Shown in pieces: positions 27,157 through 35,203 of a stretch of DNA of 64,000 nt (positions are counted from its first letter, which is position 1; the number at the start of each line of letters is the position of its first letter). Position numbers and translations under genes: made by a program. The stretch comes from CALDTK01 sp045110575 (lineage in GTDB: Bacteria; Bacteroidota; Bacteroidia; Chitinophagales; Saprospiraceae): assembly GCA_045110575.1 (NCBI GenBank), contig JBGCGF010000083.1:10987-74986 (forward strand). The letters run 5' to 3'. The notes beneath the pieces were generated by a model. That model was given only the letters and a program-made list of their open reading frames with translations, had not been told where the DNA came from and did no database searches.

Positions 27157-27795
27157 ATGATTAAGCAACTAACCCGCGTAGCCCTCATGGGCGTGCTCTT
27201 CGCTGCACTTACAGCCTTTACGGTTGGATTCCAGACAATTAAGATTCAAACTTCTGCTGTTTGCGGCATGTGCAAGGATCGTATTGAAGGCACCCTCAAC
27301 GCTATCGAAGGCGTAGAAGAAGCTCGCCTCGACCTCACAACCAAGAAGGTTAAGGTCAAGTTTGACGACTCAAAGCAAAGTGAAGCTAGCATCAAAGCGA
27401 TCATCACTAAGATTGGCTATGCAGCCGACGACCTTCCTGCTGATATGGAAGCATTCAACGGCCTACCAGGCTGCTGTAAGAGTGCTGCTGCTTGTAAGGC
27501 TTCGAAAGTTAAAGTAGGTGATGCTACTGTAGCCCCTGTAGATGCAGTCGGTGCAGTTGCCAAAGAAACTGCTGCACCTGCCAAGGCATGTGCGAAAGGC
27601 GCTACAGCAGGTAAGGCTTGCTGCGCATCTAAGGCAAAAGGAACTGCGTCTGTTGATGCGACTTCAACTGCTGCTCCAGACAGAAGTTCGGCAGCTGCTG
27701 ACGTTACAGGAGCTGTTGCAGCTCCTGCAAAGGCATGCTGTAGTGGCGACAAGGCAAAGTCTTGTGCTAAGGACAAGGCTGCTGGGATTAAGTAA
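27157..27795 (+). CDS. Exported heavy-metal-associated (HMA) domain protein with Cys/Ala/Lys-rich tail
   Basis: 212 residues. After a signal-like N-terminus comes one HMA ferredoxin-like domain (about 27-95) with the metal site 'CGMCKDRIEG', matching the CxxC of copper chaperones and P-type ATPase domains. The remainder is low complexity, rich in Ala, Lys and Cys, with clusters 'GCCKSAAACK', 'KACCASKAK' and 'KACCSGDKAKSC', which looks like a metal-buffering tail. It ends the metal cluster with the TonB receptor (88-base gap) and is followed by a strong terminator. Metal identity is inferred. Confidence 0.85.
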   Translation: MIKQLTRVALMGVLFAALTAFTVGFQTIKIQTSAVCGMCKDRIEGTLNAIEGVEEARLDLTTKKVKVKFDDSKQSEASIKAIITKIGYAADDLPADMEAFNGLPGCCKSAAACKASKVKVGDATVAPVDAVGAVAKETAAPAKACAKGATAGKACCASKAKGTASVDATSTAAPDRSSAAADVTGAVAAPAKACCSGDKAKSCAKDKAAGIK

Positions 27796-27816
27796 TCCTC
27801 GCTACCAAGTCAACTT

Positions 27817-27855
27817 TAAAAGGGCAATACAACTTCGGTTGTGTTGCCCTTTTTC
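27817..27855 (+). terminator. Rho-independent terminator after the HMA gene
   Basis: GGGCAATACAAC and GTTGTGTTGCCC pair around a TTCG tetraloop with one T-G wobble, flanked by AAAA and TTTTT, so it can work on both strands. It ends the metal cluster. Confidence 0.9.
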
Positions 27856-27965
27856 GTTGCGGTTGCGGTTGGCCGCTCCTGCGGTCCACCGAGAAGAAGG
27901 GACAAAAGCACCACATCCCCAAACAAGAAAACCCCAGAAAGCTTTCGCTTTCCAAGGTTTGTCTC

Positions 27966-27991
27966 TATGAGGTCGGTAGCGGATTTGAACC
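27966..27991. repeat. attL core, duplicated tRNA-Cys 3' end
   Basis: 26 bases identical to the 3' part of the tRNA-Cys gene at 39441-39511 plus a few bases beyond it. It starts TATGAGGTCGG and ends GGATTTGAACC. The rest of the tRNA is absent here, so this is a crossover scar, not a second tRNA gene. Confidence 0.92.
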
Positions 27992-28125
27992 TACCTAACT
28001 AAGTGCTATTTCTGGAGTGTTGAAAACTGCGGGTTTTGCATCGGAAAGCTAACTACTGCGGGGCTTTGGTGTGAGGTCGTACGGTGCGGATCGGATCGGT
28101 TAGGTTCATATAGGTAGAGATTTAG

Positions 28126-28144
28126 CCGTCACAAAACCCGTCAC
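28126..28144 (+). promoter_or_regulatory. Left putative integrase arm sites: CCGTCAC-N5-CCGTCAC
   Basis: Two CCGTCAC heptamers separated by 5 bases, 135 bases inside attL and just before the integrase gene. The same pair with the same spacing lies at the right end (39363-39381). Tyrosine integrases use such paired arm sites; the assignment is inferred. Confidence 0.5.
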
Positions 28145-28192
28145 ACGTCATTTTAGTGCATATCTTTCGGCCGTCGATCTACTCAAAAAATC

Positions 28193-29506
28193 ATGGCTAA
28201 AGTGAGCTACGCCCTACGGGGAAACAAAACCGATAATAGGCATACTATTTGCCTAATCGTTCGCCACCAGAACAAACGTATCTGGTTGGCTACTCCATTT
28301 CGTACCCTACCGAAGTACTGGAGTGATTCAGCACAACGCATACGCAACACCACGGGCGAACCGCTCCGCGATGTGATAAACAGCTATTTGGTGGGGCTGG
28401 AGGCCGATTTGAGCCGAAGGATTTACAACCACTTAGCAGAAAGGGAACCGCTCACCATACATAAGGTGCGCGGCTTCGCTCTGGAGGCAATGGGAAAGCC
28501 TGTACATTCAACCGAAGCGGCCAACAACCTTTGCGCATTTGCCGATACCCTCAACGCTCGATTGATCGACGGCCAACCAACACGGAAAGGAAAGCGTGTA
28601 ACAAAGGGTACTGTATCCAACTACAAGCAAACAGCAGTAAAGCTCCGCGATTTCGTAGCGGATACGGGCCGCTCGGATAGGCTCAACGCAATAACTACCG
28701 ATTGGTACCGTGCTTTCGTCGCTTGGCTCAATGCTCAGTCGTTAGGACTCAACACAGTAGGTAAACACGTCACACGACTAAAGATGTACTTAGCCGAAGC
28801 CGACGCGCAAGGTGCTGACGTATGCCAGGACTACAGAAACGGACTATTTACCGCACCTACTGAAGATGCGCAAGCAATAGCCCTTAGTCTGGACGATTTG
28901 GAAGCACTCGAAAGCCTGGATTTGTCGGATATGTCTCCGATGTACTCACAAGCCCGCGACCTGTTTTTGATTGGTGCGTTCACTGGTTTACGGTGGTCGG
29001 ACATTATCGAATTGAAGCCTGAAAACTTCAAAGGTGGATACATCCAAAGCAGAAACAAGAAAAGCACAGCCGCGACGGTTTGCCCTATCCTTCCCCCGGT
29101 TCAAAAAGTGCTCCAGCGTAACGGTGGCGGTATGCCTCCACTGTTGGCAAACCAAGTGGCGAACCGATGTATCAAAGAACTCTGCAAGATTGCGGGCCTA
29201 GATTCTCCAGTGATTCAACGGCGAACAGTTGGAGGCGAACGGGTGCAAACGTCGGCCCGTGTTTGGGAGCTTGTCACTACTCACACGGCGCGTAGGTCAT
29301 TCATTACCAACGCGCGGAGGTTGAACATAGAAAACGACTACATACAAGGTGCAACGGGTCACACAACAACCGCACACCTGGACAAATACAAGCGAATGGC
29401 TCCGAAGGAAAAGGCCGACGCTATACGTGAGGCTTTCGCCAAAACCTGGGAAGGTGAAACACCTACCAGCTTATCAGTAACACACAAAAGAGCAGTGAAT
29501 GAGTAA
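28193..29506 (+). CDS. int: Tyrosine recombinase / phage-type integrase
   Basis: 437 residues. N-terminal arm-binding strands (about 1-55), a SAM-like core-binding helical domain (about 105-200) and a C-terminal catalytic domain with the expected residues: Arg in 'TGLRWSDI' (about 264), His-x-x-Arg in 'HTARRSF', His in 'GATGHTT' and the nucleophile Tyr in 'LDKYKRM' (about 396). It catalyses integration and excision between the element and tRNA-Cys and sits next to attL as expected. The last 30 residues include 'EAFAKTWEG', encoded by the 14-base iterated word common in this genome, so the gene has been exposed to the same process as host genes. It overlaps the next gene by 8 bases. Confidence 0.95.
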   Translation: MAKVSYALRGNKTDNRHTICLIVRHQNKRIWLATPFRTLPKYWSDSAQRIRNTTGEPLRDVINSYLVGLEADLSRRIYNHLAEREPLTIHKVRGFALEAMGKPVHSTEAANNLCAFADTLNARLIDGQPTRKGKRVTKGTVSNYKQTAVKLRDFVADTGRSDRLNAITTDWYRAFVAWLNAQSLGLNTVGKHVTRLKMYLAEADAQGADVCQDYRNGLFTAPTEDAQAIALSLDDLEALESLDLSDMSPMYSQARDLFLIGAFTGLRWSDIIELKPENFKGGYIQSRNKKSTAATVCPILPPVQKVLQRNGGGMPPLLANQVANRCIKELCKIAGLDSPVIQRRTVGGERVQTSARVWELVTTHTARRSFITNARRLNIENDYIQGATGHTTTAHLDKYKRMAPKEKADAIREAFAKTWEGETPTSLSVTHKRAVNE

Positions 29507-30428
29507 CGATAATTCAACCAAGGAAACGGACTATCCTCCACTGTTTGGCCCTTGCGAAAAACTGGAAGTAGGCGGGCTGGAATTGCTCAGCACTACACCA
29601 CTTCACGCGGAGCTATTCACAGATGAAGCCGATACCGAAGCGGGAAACAGCGACCAATACCAGCGCGTATTTGCGCGGCATTTGGAGCGTTGGGCCGAAC
29701 TCGATTACCTGGATACTTTCGGTACAGTTGCGGCCCTTGAAAAAGTGGGCGGCTTCGCTGCACAGCTTGCCACCGTTTGGGAGGCCGTAGCTGAATTACA
29801 CGTTGAACGAAATACAGTAGGCGGGAAAGTACCGCCAAAGCTCGATAGGATTACACCAGCTCCGCACCCTTGGAGCTATTTCGATGCACTCAAAGCGGGG
29901 TTTATTGTTGCCCTTGCTGGGTACGGTTCGCAGATATCGAGCGAAAGAATACAAGCGGAGTATAAGGCCGAAAGCTCCGCAAATACTGCGGATCAAGAAG
30001 GCGAACGCAAGCCGTCACCGCTCTTAAATGAGGCTTTGAACACTACACCTTTCTACATAGCGGCTCCGCATTGGATGCCGCTCCCTTTACGTCAGCGACT
30101 TATGAAAACACTACGAGAAAATAAGCCAACTTTTCGATGGACGGAAAACACAGCCCAACTACTGGTATTAGCTCGCTGTCTTATTGGTAGCGGTTTGGTA
30201 GTGGGTGGCGATGCAACGGAATTAGCTAGGGTTTTGGTCGATGTGCTGAATTTTAAAGATCATACGGCTATCACTTCAGGAGCGATAGGTGCAGCATCGC
30301 AAGCGGCTAATCCAAAAGTTTTAGAAAGACTTTTGGAAGGTTATACCATGAATTTGAATACCGCTAAAAGCATGTACAACAACGGTTTAGATGCTGTTGT
30401 ATTCACCAAAAGTGTACGAAAAGCGTAG
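29499..30428 (+). CDS. Unknown element-encoded protein, coupled to integrase
   Basis: 309 residues, mostly alpha-helical and acidic, without signal peptide or membrane segment. A long N-terminal acidic part is followed by a hydrophobic helical region ('FDALKAGFIVALAGYGSQIS') and a C-terminal part rich in Leu/Ala helices ('NTAQLLVLARCLIGSGLVVG', 'VLERLLEGYTMNLNTAKSMY'). No enzyme motif recognised. Its ATG lies inside the last codons of the integrase gene, so the two are translationally coupled. A role in recombination control or element maintenance is possible only from position. Confidence 0.65.
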   Translation: MSNDNSTKETDYPPLFGPCEKLEVGGLELLSTTPLHAELFTDEADTEAGNSDQYQRVFARHLERWAELDYLDTFGTVAALEKVGGFAAQLATVWEAVAELHVERNTVGGKVPPKLDRITPAPHPWSYFDALKAGFIVALAGYGSQISSERIQAEYKAESSANTADQEGERKPSPLLNEALNTTPFYIAAPHWMPLPLRQRLMKTLRENKPTFRWTENTAQLLVLARCLIGSGLVVGGDATELARVLVDVLNFKDHTAITSGAIGAASQAANPKVLERLLEGYTMNLNTAKSMYNNGLDAVVFTKSVRKA

Positions 30429-30505
30429 GGGTGTATAGTGCATGTACACGTATAGCGGGGATCATCTAGGTATTCATTTGTGGCGAACACTAAAGCACTC
30501 GCAAA

Positions 30506-30781
30506 ATGAACGCTATACCGATAACCCTAGTCGATGCCGATGCACTGAACGAACGACTAGAACGCATTGAAAAGGCCGTAACAAAAACAGCTAAGCCCTC
30601 CACGCCTGAACCTGGATTGATGACCAGAAACGAAGTAGGCGACTACTTCGCTATATCAAAAGGAACGCTTCACGACTGGGTGCGCAAAGGTTGGTTGACC
30701 TCTTACAAGATGGGTAACCGTACGTACTTCAAACGCGCCGAAGTGGTGGCCGCAGCTCAACCCGTAAACCCCGCAGCATGA
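30506..30781 (+). CDS. Helix-turn-helix excisionase-like protein
   Basis: 91 residues. A short N-terminal helix is followed by a MerR/excisionase-type winged helix (about 40-85): 'MTRNEVGDYFAISKGTLHDW', then 'VRKGWLTSYKMGNRTYFKRA', the standard HTH_17 layout in which the wing 'GNRTYF' contacts DNA. In integrative elements of Bacteroidota such proteins usually act as recombination directionality factors that favour excision, or as regulators. The stop overlaps the next ATG by 4 bases, making a three-gene coupled run. Confidence 0.85.
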   Translation: MNAIPITLVDADALNERLERIEKAVTKTAKPSTPEPGLMTRNEVGDYFAISKGTLHDWVRKGWLTSYKMGNRTYFKRAEVVAAAQPVNPAA

Positions 30782-31140
30782 ACACACTAGCACAAAAAGC
30801 CTCCGCATACTTGGAGGCCGCAGCGGACGACCTCACCACGGCGCGGGATGCACAACGCACGAAAAAAACAGATCCTTCGGCGTTCATTTCTTCGGCCATT
30901 CAAAAGCTCAACGCATCCGCGAAAGCTGCGAAAGGTTTGCAGGATTCAGCTCCGCGCATCTTAGTGAAACAGGCCAAAACCTGGCTACAACTGGAGCAAC
31001 TGGAGGCGGTCGATTTAGGCGCGGGTATTGATGCAGCTCTAAGCTCAACCCTTGCGGCATTTTCTAGGCTCACAGGTAATACCGAAAAGCTCAACGCTTG
31101 CGCTGGGTGTGGTTCACTTACTCAACTACATGCGGTATGA
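30778..31140 (+). CDS. Small alpha-helical unknown protein
   Basis: 120 residues, Ala/Lys-rich, nearly all predicted helix ('KASAYLEAAADDLTTARDAQ', 'IQKLNASAKAAKGLQDSAPR'), ending with one CxxC pair in 'NACAGCGSL'. It starts within the stop of the excisionase-like gene (ATGA overlap) and its own TGA overlaps the ATG of the next gene. The helical, coiled-coil look and tight coupling suggest a partner of its neighbours, but nothing points to a function. Confidence 0.6.
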   Translation: MNTLAQKASAYLEAAADDLTTARDAQRTKKTDPSAFISSAIQKLNASAKAAKGLQDSAPRILVKQAKTWLQLEQLEAVDLGAGIDAALSSTLAAFSRLTGNTEKLNACAGCGSLTQLHAV

Positions 31141-32048
31141 GTAGCGTACACAAACACACGGCCCCGCCTGGCTTTACGGATAGTCTGTTGGATGCCCTGG
31201 GTATTCTTCAAAGTGCTGGAGCTGGAGTAACATCCGCAGCCGAAAGGCGCAAGCGTTCAGCTCTACGTAAAACGTCGGCCGACTTGCTGGATAGTACCAT
31301 AAGCATGTATAGCGATTGGCTCAATGATTCAGGTACAGCGGCGCGGCCATATCTCGAAACAGCGGCGCACCTTATCCGTGCGGATTACCCAAAGCATGGC
31401 GTACGTCCTGCATCTGAAACGATGGCAGAAACGGCGATACATTGCGCGTTGACGGTTGCCAATTGGGAGCACAAACGCAAAGCCAAGACATTCAACGGCT
31501 CATTAGTTCGGAGGCATAGAAAGACGCTAACCGCTGCGGGTATCCGTAAGATGGTCAACGCGATACATCCAACGTTACAAATGGCAAGGACTACCGAAGC
31601 CCGCGCCCTTCGCGCGTGTATCGAAACAGCTCCACAGCTCCACGGTATTAGCGATGCGTTGCACGTCCTGGAGGATTGGAAGCCCGCAGCCGAAAGCTCA
31701 TCAGGAAAGGCAACGCCTGTACTTGATGCGTTGGGTAAATTTCGTGAGGTAGGCGCGTCAGCTTACACGGATAGTTATCCAGGTCAATGCGCAACACACT
31801 TGCAATCTGCAGTAGTCCACCTATTGAAAGCTTACCAGCTCAACCCAAAAAGTATAGCACCATTTTGTATGAATGTTTCGCCAATGCTGAACGATGCCCG
31901 CGAGGTGTTGATGAATACGCGCGAAGTCGAAAAGGAAAAGCAGGTGCAAGCCTTATCGAAGGTTCAACACCTTGAAAATATCGTTGCTCATTTGAATGAG
32001 TGGGCCGCAGCTCTCGATACGTCTACCAGCTCCAAAAAACGCGCGTGA
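31140..32048 (+). CDS. Alpha-helical unknown protein of the element
   Basis: 302 residues from ATG 31140, coupled to the preceding stop; an in-frame start at 31098 would overlap that gene by 43 bases and is less likely. Helical throughout, with basic patches ('AAERRKRSALRKTS', 'GSLVRRHRKTLTAAGIRK') and a coiled-coil-like C-terminus ('REVEKEKQVQALSKVQHLEN') ending in a basic tail. It could bind DNA or serve as a scaffold, but no family is recognised. A hairpin region follows before the Rep gene. Confidence 0.6.
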   Translation, partial: SSVHKHTAPPGFTDSLLDALGILQSAGAGVTSAAERRKRSALRKTSADLLDSTISMYSDWLNDSGTAARPYLETAAHLIRADYPKHGVRPASETMAETAIHCALTVANWEHKRKAKTFNGSLVRRHRKTLTAAGIRKMVNAIHPTLQMARTTEARALRACIETAPQLHGISDALHVLEDWKPAAESSSGKATPVLDALGKFREVGASAYTDSYPGQCATHLQSAVVHLLKAYQLNPKSIAPFCMNVSPMLNDAREVLMNTREVEKEKQVQALSKVQHLENIVAHLNEWAAALDTSTSSKKRA

Positions 32049-32067
32049 GATTCAACCGCATAAAAAA

Positions 32068-32128
32068 AGGGTTGACAGTATTAGCCGTCAACCCTAAAGG
32101 TGTCGATCCACTCAAAGCAAGCTTTGAG
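32068..32128. promoter_or_regulatory. Two hairpins upstream of Rep: candidate terminator/replication origin region
   Basis: AGGGTTGAC (32068-32076) pairs with GTCAACCCT (32087-32095); the U-tract lies on the minus-strand side. CTCAAAGC-aa-GCTTTGAG (32111-32128) is a perfect second hairpin. Between them lies GTCGATCCACTCAAA, nearly repeated just upstream of the integrase gene (28173-28187). Hairpins before a rolling-circle-type Rep gene are where a nick site could be, but no nick sequence was identified. Confidence 0.45.
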
Positions 32129-32157
32129 CAGGTCACAAACATACTCCGAATATCATT

Positions 32158-34038
32158 ATGATAGATGGAATAAAAATAAAGCTACCAACGTCAACGGCTC
32201 CAGCTCTTAGGGCTTCGCTTGACTTTGCACGTACCGTGTCGGAAAGCACGGGCGAAGATCGTGGCGGCGTTTCTATTGCGGAGTTATACGGCTTGCGTTT
32301 CATCCTTACTCCATGTACAAATACGCCTGGCGTTGAATATGTGGAAGTGCGCGGCTCATTACATCGGTACGCTCGAAAGGGTGGACACAATGGCGACCGC
32401 TTCACGTATCCGCAGCTCTGCGGAGCTGTCAATGATCTATGTGATTTAGCAGGTGGAGTAAGCCCCGAAGATGTTACCGTTCATAACCTTGAAACAGGCG
32501 TAAACCTTGCGCTACCGTTCAAGGCGGCCCGCTTGCTACGTTCATTCATTGCCTGGGGAAATACACCAGTTACGAACATTGCACCCGTGGACGGTGACGG
32601 TTACGAAGCCCACAGAAAGCAACACCTTTTGAAGCTCTACGATAAGGGCCGACAAATAACGAAGCGGGGTAGCTCACTTGCACGGCTGGAATGGAAAGCC
32701 CGAAAGATGGAACCTGTACAACGGGTTTTGTTTGGAGCTAATCGGAATAATTGGCGACCTGTTACGCTTGCCGATATGTGTGTAAAAACTAACTTAAACA
32801 AGTTAACCGAACATTTAGCGGATCAGTATGGTAGCGCAATTTATTATGATAGTAGTATTCATAGCTCAAATTTGACGCAAGGTGAAACGTTGCGCTTGGA
32901 GCGATACACTAGCCGTCGAAATTGGGAGGCCGATATAAACGCAGACGTTCGCCATAGAATGAAACGCGGTCTAGCTCGATTGATTCAGTTAGGAGGCGGC
33001 AATGATATTGCTCGAATGACCTCCGCAGCGATCCGCGCGGAGGCATCGGCTTTGCTGTCGGATCAAAACCAAAATTTGAAGCCTTGCGCGTCAGAATGCG
33101 CGGATAAGTCGTGCGCGTGGAATTGCGCGGATAAAACCGCGATGATTTGCCCGCTAGTATACGAGGTCAACACATCGCATTTAGTTAATGAAGAAGGGGA
33201 GGTAATTCAGGGAGTCTGGAAAGGATATAGAATTAAACCAATTAAAGGGGGGCGGGCGCGTGTTGTTCAGTCTTCAAATAATACCCTTAGTGGGGGCGCT
33301 AATCGCAAAGGTTCAACCTCCAAAAGTAGGGGGCGAAGTCGCAAAGCTCAACCCGCTACCTGTTGCCTCACATGTGGCCGTAACATTTCCAAACAGCGGG
33401 CGGGTTCGCTTTACTGTTCGTCGAAAACAGCGGGTGCAATCGGAGCGCGTCGATGTCGTGACCGTGGCCGTTCACTTCGGAGGTCAACGATAAAAAACCG
33501 AAAGGATCAAATGAGCATCTTACACCAAAAGCCTCGAAATACTCCAGCCGAAAACGTCAGCCGATGGTCACCACCTGCCCGAAGTTGCAAAGCTTGCGGA
33601 GTGGTCATTGATCCGCGACGGCCAAAAGCGAAGTTTTGCCCTGATCCTCCAAAAGGCACAGGCTCCCGATGTCGTGACAAATGGCGGCGGCGTCCTTCGA
33701 CGTGTTCCAGCTCAAAAGTCGAATTTTTGAAGCTTCGGAAAGTGATCGAATCGACCGAAACAGGAACTTTTGATGCACTGAAAACCAAAACGATCTCCAG
33801 TAGGGCCGTTTCGCCTTGCCAGGTTACGCACTTCGCGCCTGCTTACGTGTCGTTTTCCTTGATCGGAGGTGCTTCAAATGCACTTTTGGCAAAAACTCCA
33901 GTTTTGGAGCTGGAGGCCGATCAACTCCAGCGGTCTACATCTCGCAACGTCAGTAAACACGGGGCCGATTCTTTGGCTTTCGCAGCTAGTCAGCCAGGGA
34001 AGCCAGGACAAAGGACGGGAAGCCAATTAGGGGGGTAA
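32158..34038 (+). CDS. Phage/plasmid replication initiator (gpII/X-like) with two C-terminal Cys clusters
   Basis: 626 residues. Residues 1-270 match the Rep type seen in small Bacteroidota phages and plasmids: 'EVRGSLHRYARKGGHNGDRF', 'VHNLETGVNLALPF', and 'LLKLYDKGRQI' carrying a Tyr that could be the nicking residue, followed by 'LARLEWKARKMEPV'. Residues 400-515 hold two similar basic Cys clusters, 'CLTCGRNISKQRAGSLYCSS...RCRDRGR' and 'CKACGVVIDPRRPKAKFCPD...RCRDKWRR', which look like zinc-binding DNA contacts. The C-terminal 110 residues are low complexity. It probably starts rolling-circle-type replication. The Cys modules are common in this Rep type; the long tail is unusual. Confidence 0.75.
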   Translation: MIDGIKIKLPTSTAPALRASLDFARTVSESTGEDRGGVSIAELYGLRFILTPCTNTPGVEYVEVRGSLHRYARKGGHNGDRFTYPQLCGAVNDLCDLAGGVSPEDVTVHNLETGVNLALPFKAARLLRSFIAWGNTPVTNIAPVDGDGYEAHRKQHLLKLYDKGRQITKRGSSLARLEWKARKMEPVQRVLFGANRNNWRPVTLADMCVKTNLNKLTEHLADQYGSAIYYDSSIHSSNLTQGETLRLERYTSRRNWEADINADVRHRMKRGLARLIQLGGGNDIARMTSAAIRAEASALLSDQNQNLKPCASECADKSCAWNCADKTAMICPLVYEVNTSHLVNEEGEVIQGVWKGYRIKPIKGGRARVVQSSNNTLSGGANRKGSTSKSRGRSRKAQPATCCLTCGRNISKQRAGSLYCSSKTAGAIGARRCRDRGRSLRRSTIKNRKDQMSILHQKPRNTPAENVSRWSPPARSCKACGVVIDPRRPKAKFCPDPPKGTGSRCRDKWRRRPSTCSSSKVEFLKLRKVIESTETGTFDALKTKTISSRAVSPCQVTHFAPAYVSFSLIGGASNALLAKTPVLELEADQLQRSTSRNVSKHGADSLAFAASQPGKPGQRTGSQLGG

Positions 34039-34119
34039 GCCTAGCGCACCTTGGGAGTAGTGCGCAAAGTGCGCAGACCAAAGTGCGTAGAACTCTGAAA
34101 ACAAATAGCACATTGACGC

Positions 34120-34404
34120 ATGAAAAATACCAGCGATTACAGCCCCGCAGTAACTCAACCAACCGAAAGTGCGGCCAAGTGGATCAAACGAGGGTTTGAA
34201 CTGTACTGCAAAGGCTTGAACTCAAAAGAAATAGCCTTGCTCTGCGATGTCTCTTATCGGACGGTACAGGGCCAAATGAGCCGCGCGGGATGGAAGCAAG
34301 CGCGTAAAGACAAACAAACGGCCGAAGCGGATGCCCTGTACAAAGCGGCGTACCGTAAGGCGATCAACTACCTACAAAGCAAAGGATACCAAACACCAGC
34401 ATGA
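34120..34404 (+). CDS. Small helix-turn-helix protein
   Basis: 94 residues. A sigma-70 region 4/LuxR-like helix-turn-helix is clear: 'GFELYCKGLNSKEIALLCDV' and 'SYRTVQGQMSRAGWKQARK'. The C-terminal helix 'AYRKAINYLQSKGY' is basic. Such small HTH proteins in phages act as regulators or as small-terminase-like DNA binders; nothing decides between them. The stop overlaps the dUTPase ATG (ATGA), so both come from one transcript. Confidence 0.65.
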   Translation: MKNTSDYSPAVTQPTESAAKWIKRGFELYCKGLNSKEIALLCDVSYRTVQGQMSRAGWKQARKDKQTAEADALYKAAYRKAINYLQSKGYQTPA

Positions 34405-34862
34405 ACAACACAGCAACACCAACCAAGCCCGTACCCGTCGGCATTGAAACAGCGGGCCAACCTCTACCAGCTTACGCTACTTCTGGAGCTGCTGGCCTTG
34501 ATCTTCGGGCCGACGTATCCGAAGCTGTCACAATTGAGCCTGGAGGCCGTGCGCTAATCCCTACGGGCTTACGCTTGGCGATACCCGCAGGATTTGAAGC
34601 GCAAGTAAGACCACGAAGCGGCCTAGCACTTCGCCACGGTGTCACGGTTCTGAACTCTCCAGGAACGATTGATTCAGATTATCGCGGCCCTGTTGGTGTG
34701 ATACTCGCCAACTTCGGAGCGGAGCCGTTCACGGTCGAACCTGGGGCGCGAATTGCACAAGCTGTTTTCTGTTCTGTTGCGCGTGTGGAGTGGGTAGCGA
34801 TGCCAACCGATGAAGAAACGCAGCGCGGAGCGGGTGGATTTGGCTCCACTGGAAAGGATTAA
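34401..34862 (+). CDS. dut: Deoxyuridine 5'-triphosphate nucleotidohydrolase (dUTPase)
   Basis: 153 residues with all five trimeric dUTPase motifs: 'AAGLDLRAD' (I), 'PRSGLALRHGV' (II), 'GTIDSDYRGPVGV' (III, with the catalytic Asp), 'RIAQAVFC' (IV) and the Gly-rich 'RGAGGFGSTG' (V), so probably active. It hydrolyses dUTP to dUMP and pyrophosphate, keeping uracil out of DNA. Phages and satellites often carry dUTPases, and in staphylococcal islands phage dUTPases act as inducers of satellite excision; such a role here is only a thought. It is coupled to the HTH gene upstream. Confidence 0.95.
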   Translation: MNNTATPTKPVPVGIETAGQPLPAYATSGAAGLDLRADVSEAVTIEPGGRALIPTGLRLAIPAGFEAQVRPRSGLALRHGVTVLNSPGTIDSDYRGPVGVILANFGAEPFTVEPGARIAQAVFCSVARVEWVAMPTDEETQRGAGGFGSTGKD

Positions 34863-35203
34863 GCTCCGAAAATTGCAAATGTGGCGATATGATGCCGCTA
34901 CACGTTCGGGCGAAATATTACAACCCGCTAGAGTCCCGCTAAAGCTCTTTTGTAAGGCCGTGTAAGTGGTTATGTGGTAACAATATCCGCGAAGCATATA
35001 AAAACGGCTTAAAACGCAAATTTTGGCCCTTCATTCATTTGGGCGCGGCTGGATGTTTCAAGGTCAGTTTTAGCGAAAGCGAAAAAGTATCATTTGAGCG
35101 GTGTATTTGCACCGTTTTAATCGGTTGTACATCCTGGCTTCGCCCCGCTTCGATGGTTGATGTGATACATTTACAAAGGGGTTGATCCAAAACAGCAATC
35201 AAA
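34863..35203. other. 341-bp gap upstream of the tape-measure-like gene
   Basis: No convincing gene. It holds a variant of the iterated word (GTTTTAGCGAAAGC, 35067-35080) and a hairpin-type segment 'catcctggcttcgccccgctt' at 35129 that recurs twice after the tape-measure-like gene, so this gene is bracketed by the same repeat. The promoter for that gene probably lies here; no exact consensus was found. Confidence 0.5.

Noticed and set aside
27966..27991. Second tRNA gene or tRNA pseudogene from independent duplication
   Set aside because: Only the 26-bp 3' segment is present and it exactly matches the core at the other end of an integrase-bearing element, so it is attL.
32158..34038. Filamentous-phage (inovirus) prophage
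   Set aside because: The Rep type would fit, but no Zot-like ATPase, small hydrophobic coat proteins or adsorption protein were seen, and a tape-measure-like protein does not belong to such phages.
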